Origin: Isoetes taiwanensis | Lineage: Eukaryota; Streptophyta; Lycopodiopsida; Isoetales; Isoetaceae | Assembly: GCA_021234155.1 (NCBI GenBank) | Contig: JAJEKV010000111.1 | Location: 2,736,968-2,800,967, forward strand | Direction of reading: 5' to 3' | DNA length: 64,000 nucleotides | Part shown: piece after piece, positions 63,209 through 64,000 of the stretch | Numbering within the stretch: the first letter of the stretch is position 1 | How the letters are laid out: each line of letters opens with the position of its first letter | The notes under the pieces: model-generated | Databases searched by the model: none | The model's input: the letters and a program-made list of their open reading frames with translations, nothing else | What the model was told of the DNA's origin: nothing | Program-made: the position numbers and the translations under genes

Positions 63209-63950
63209 GGGGTGAAATGTCTCACTCTCGGGACCTTTACAAGACAAAGCTATGTTCATTATACCAGCGGGGAGGTTGTCCTCGTCAAACCTGTTCATTT
63301 GCACATGGCGATGAAGAGCTACGCAGGTTTCCTAGTGGTGGTAATGTTTATTTTTCAGACATTTCTGTGCTTTTGATTATGTATTCTTGGACCATTATTC
63401 TTAACCACTTGCATTTGAAGGTCGACAAAATTATCGGGGGAGTGATTTACGCGAAAGGTTGGATCGCAGGCGATCTCCATTTAGAAGGCGTTCTCCCGCA
63501 AGAGATGGAGGCGGGAGGCAGGGGCGAAGATTTTCATCTCATGAACGAGGTTTCCTTCCATAGTCCATACTCAAGAACATAACGACGAGCAGATGAGAAT
63601 TTTTATAATGTCATCTCTTTTTTGGGTATAAGAGCAAAGTATCAGGAAATTCCTATTTTTTGGTGAAGCCCTTCTTTGAGAGCATATAATCATCACCCAA
63701 TGCATCTAAATAAATTTATGATTGCTCGCAAAGAGCATCCATATCACATTGAAGAGGTCTCAATTGGGTAGCTTTTATTCAATAATTTTCCCAACTTTAG
63801 CTGTTAATTCCAACGAAATCTCGGAGTATTTAGGAAATGAGAAGAACACCTTACTTTATTTCCTTGGACAGGCAATAGTCATTCTAGATCTCCAGCAAGG
63901 CATAAGACGAGCCGATCAGTCTCTTCACCAAGGTCACCATCACATAAAAG
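63209..63950 (+). pseudogene. CCCH zinc-finger protein exons (partial gene, possibly a pseudogene)
   Basis: Exon 63209-63340 encodes GEMSHSRDLYKTKLC, SLYQRGGCPRQTCSFAHGDE and LRRFPSGG, a C-x7-C-x4-C-x3-H zinc finger of the plant RNA-binding CCCH type. An 80-nt intron (GTAATG...TTGAAG) joins in phase to exon 63421 onward: RQNYRGSDLRERLDRRRSP, then RRRSPARDGGGR and SSHERGFLP, an Arg/Ser-rich region. A TAG follows at once, and the expected continuation (SPYSRT, HNDEQMRIF) is split across other frames to about 63655. A further exon at 63874-63950 (NSHSRSPARHKTSRSVSSP) is in good order with acceptor and donor. The gene continues beyond the window and its first exon is not seen. Either one lesion has occurred in exon 2 or the splice pattern differs from my reading. 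Confidence 0.6.
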
Positions 63951-64000
63951 GTACTAGGATTCTTATTATTTGCATTTATAGAATTAGGAAGTTTCTTTTC

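Overview
The window is nuclear DNA of a land plant with a repeat-rich genome. The evidence is plant-type gene families (a UBP5-like deubiquitinase with 12 coding introns, a plant BTB/POZ protein, fragments of WAV3-, WUN1- and CCCH-type genes) and many plant-style retroelements, including one primed by initiator tRNA-Met. Nothing fixes the species. The large gene-poor intervals and the DIRS-type element would suit a fern, lycophyte or gymnosperm better than a compact angiosperm genome, but that is inference.

Layout. 1-6.4 kb: a 59-bp minisatellite, then a Ty3/gypsy relic (about 1960-4960) that has lost everything from its 5' LTR to the end of reverse transcriptase and carries a hAT-like MITE with a perfect 8-bp target duplication. 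6.5-8.1 kb: an intact, intronless BTB/POZ gene on +. 8.2-22 kb: intergenic DNA with tandem duplications, a ~440-bp repeat with tRNA-like A and B boxes, a weak LINE-like tail and a Helitron 3' end. 22.1-28.5 kb: a complete UBP5-like ubiquitin protease gene on -, resolved into 13 coding exons (985 aa) plus a leader intron. 28.6-33.6 kb: inverted copies of the ~440-bp repeat and of the MITE. 33.6-45.9 kb: a nearly full-length chromovirus-type LTR retrotransposon on -, with 1.6-kb LTRs, GATAC target duplications, a tRNA-iMet primer site, gag, pol and a chromodomain. It also has about 2.8 kb of extra ORFs before gag, one of which contains a histone H3 segment. 46.1-52 kb: a degraded DIRS/PAT-like tyrosine-recombinase retrotransposon on -. 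52-56.8 kb: an older relative of the LTR element. 57-62.5 kb: short tandem arrays, a small promoter-plus-ORF unit, pieces of three unrelated genes and two Helitron 3' ends. 63.2-64 kb: part of a CCCH zinc-finger gene that runs off the window.

Only the BTB and UBP5-like genes look functional. The most notable observations are the histone-H3-like domain encoded between LTR and gag of a Ty3/gypsy element, the DIRS-type element with a recognisable recombinase HxxR...HxxW...Y signature, and the cluster of gene fragments lying upstream of a Helitron terminus.
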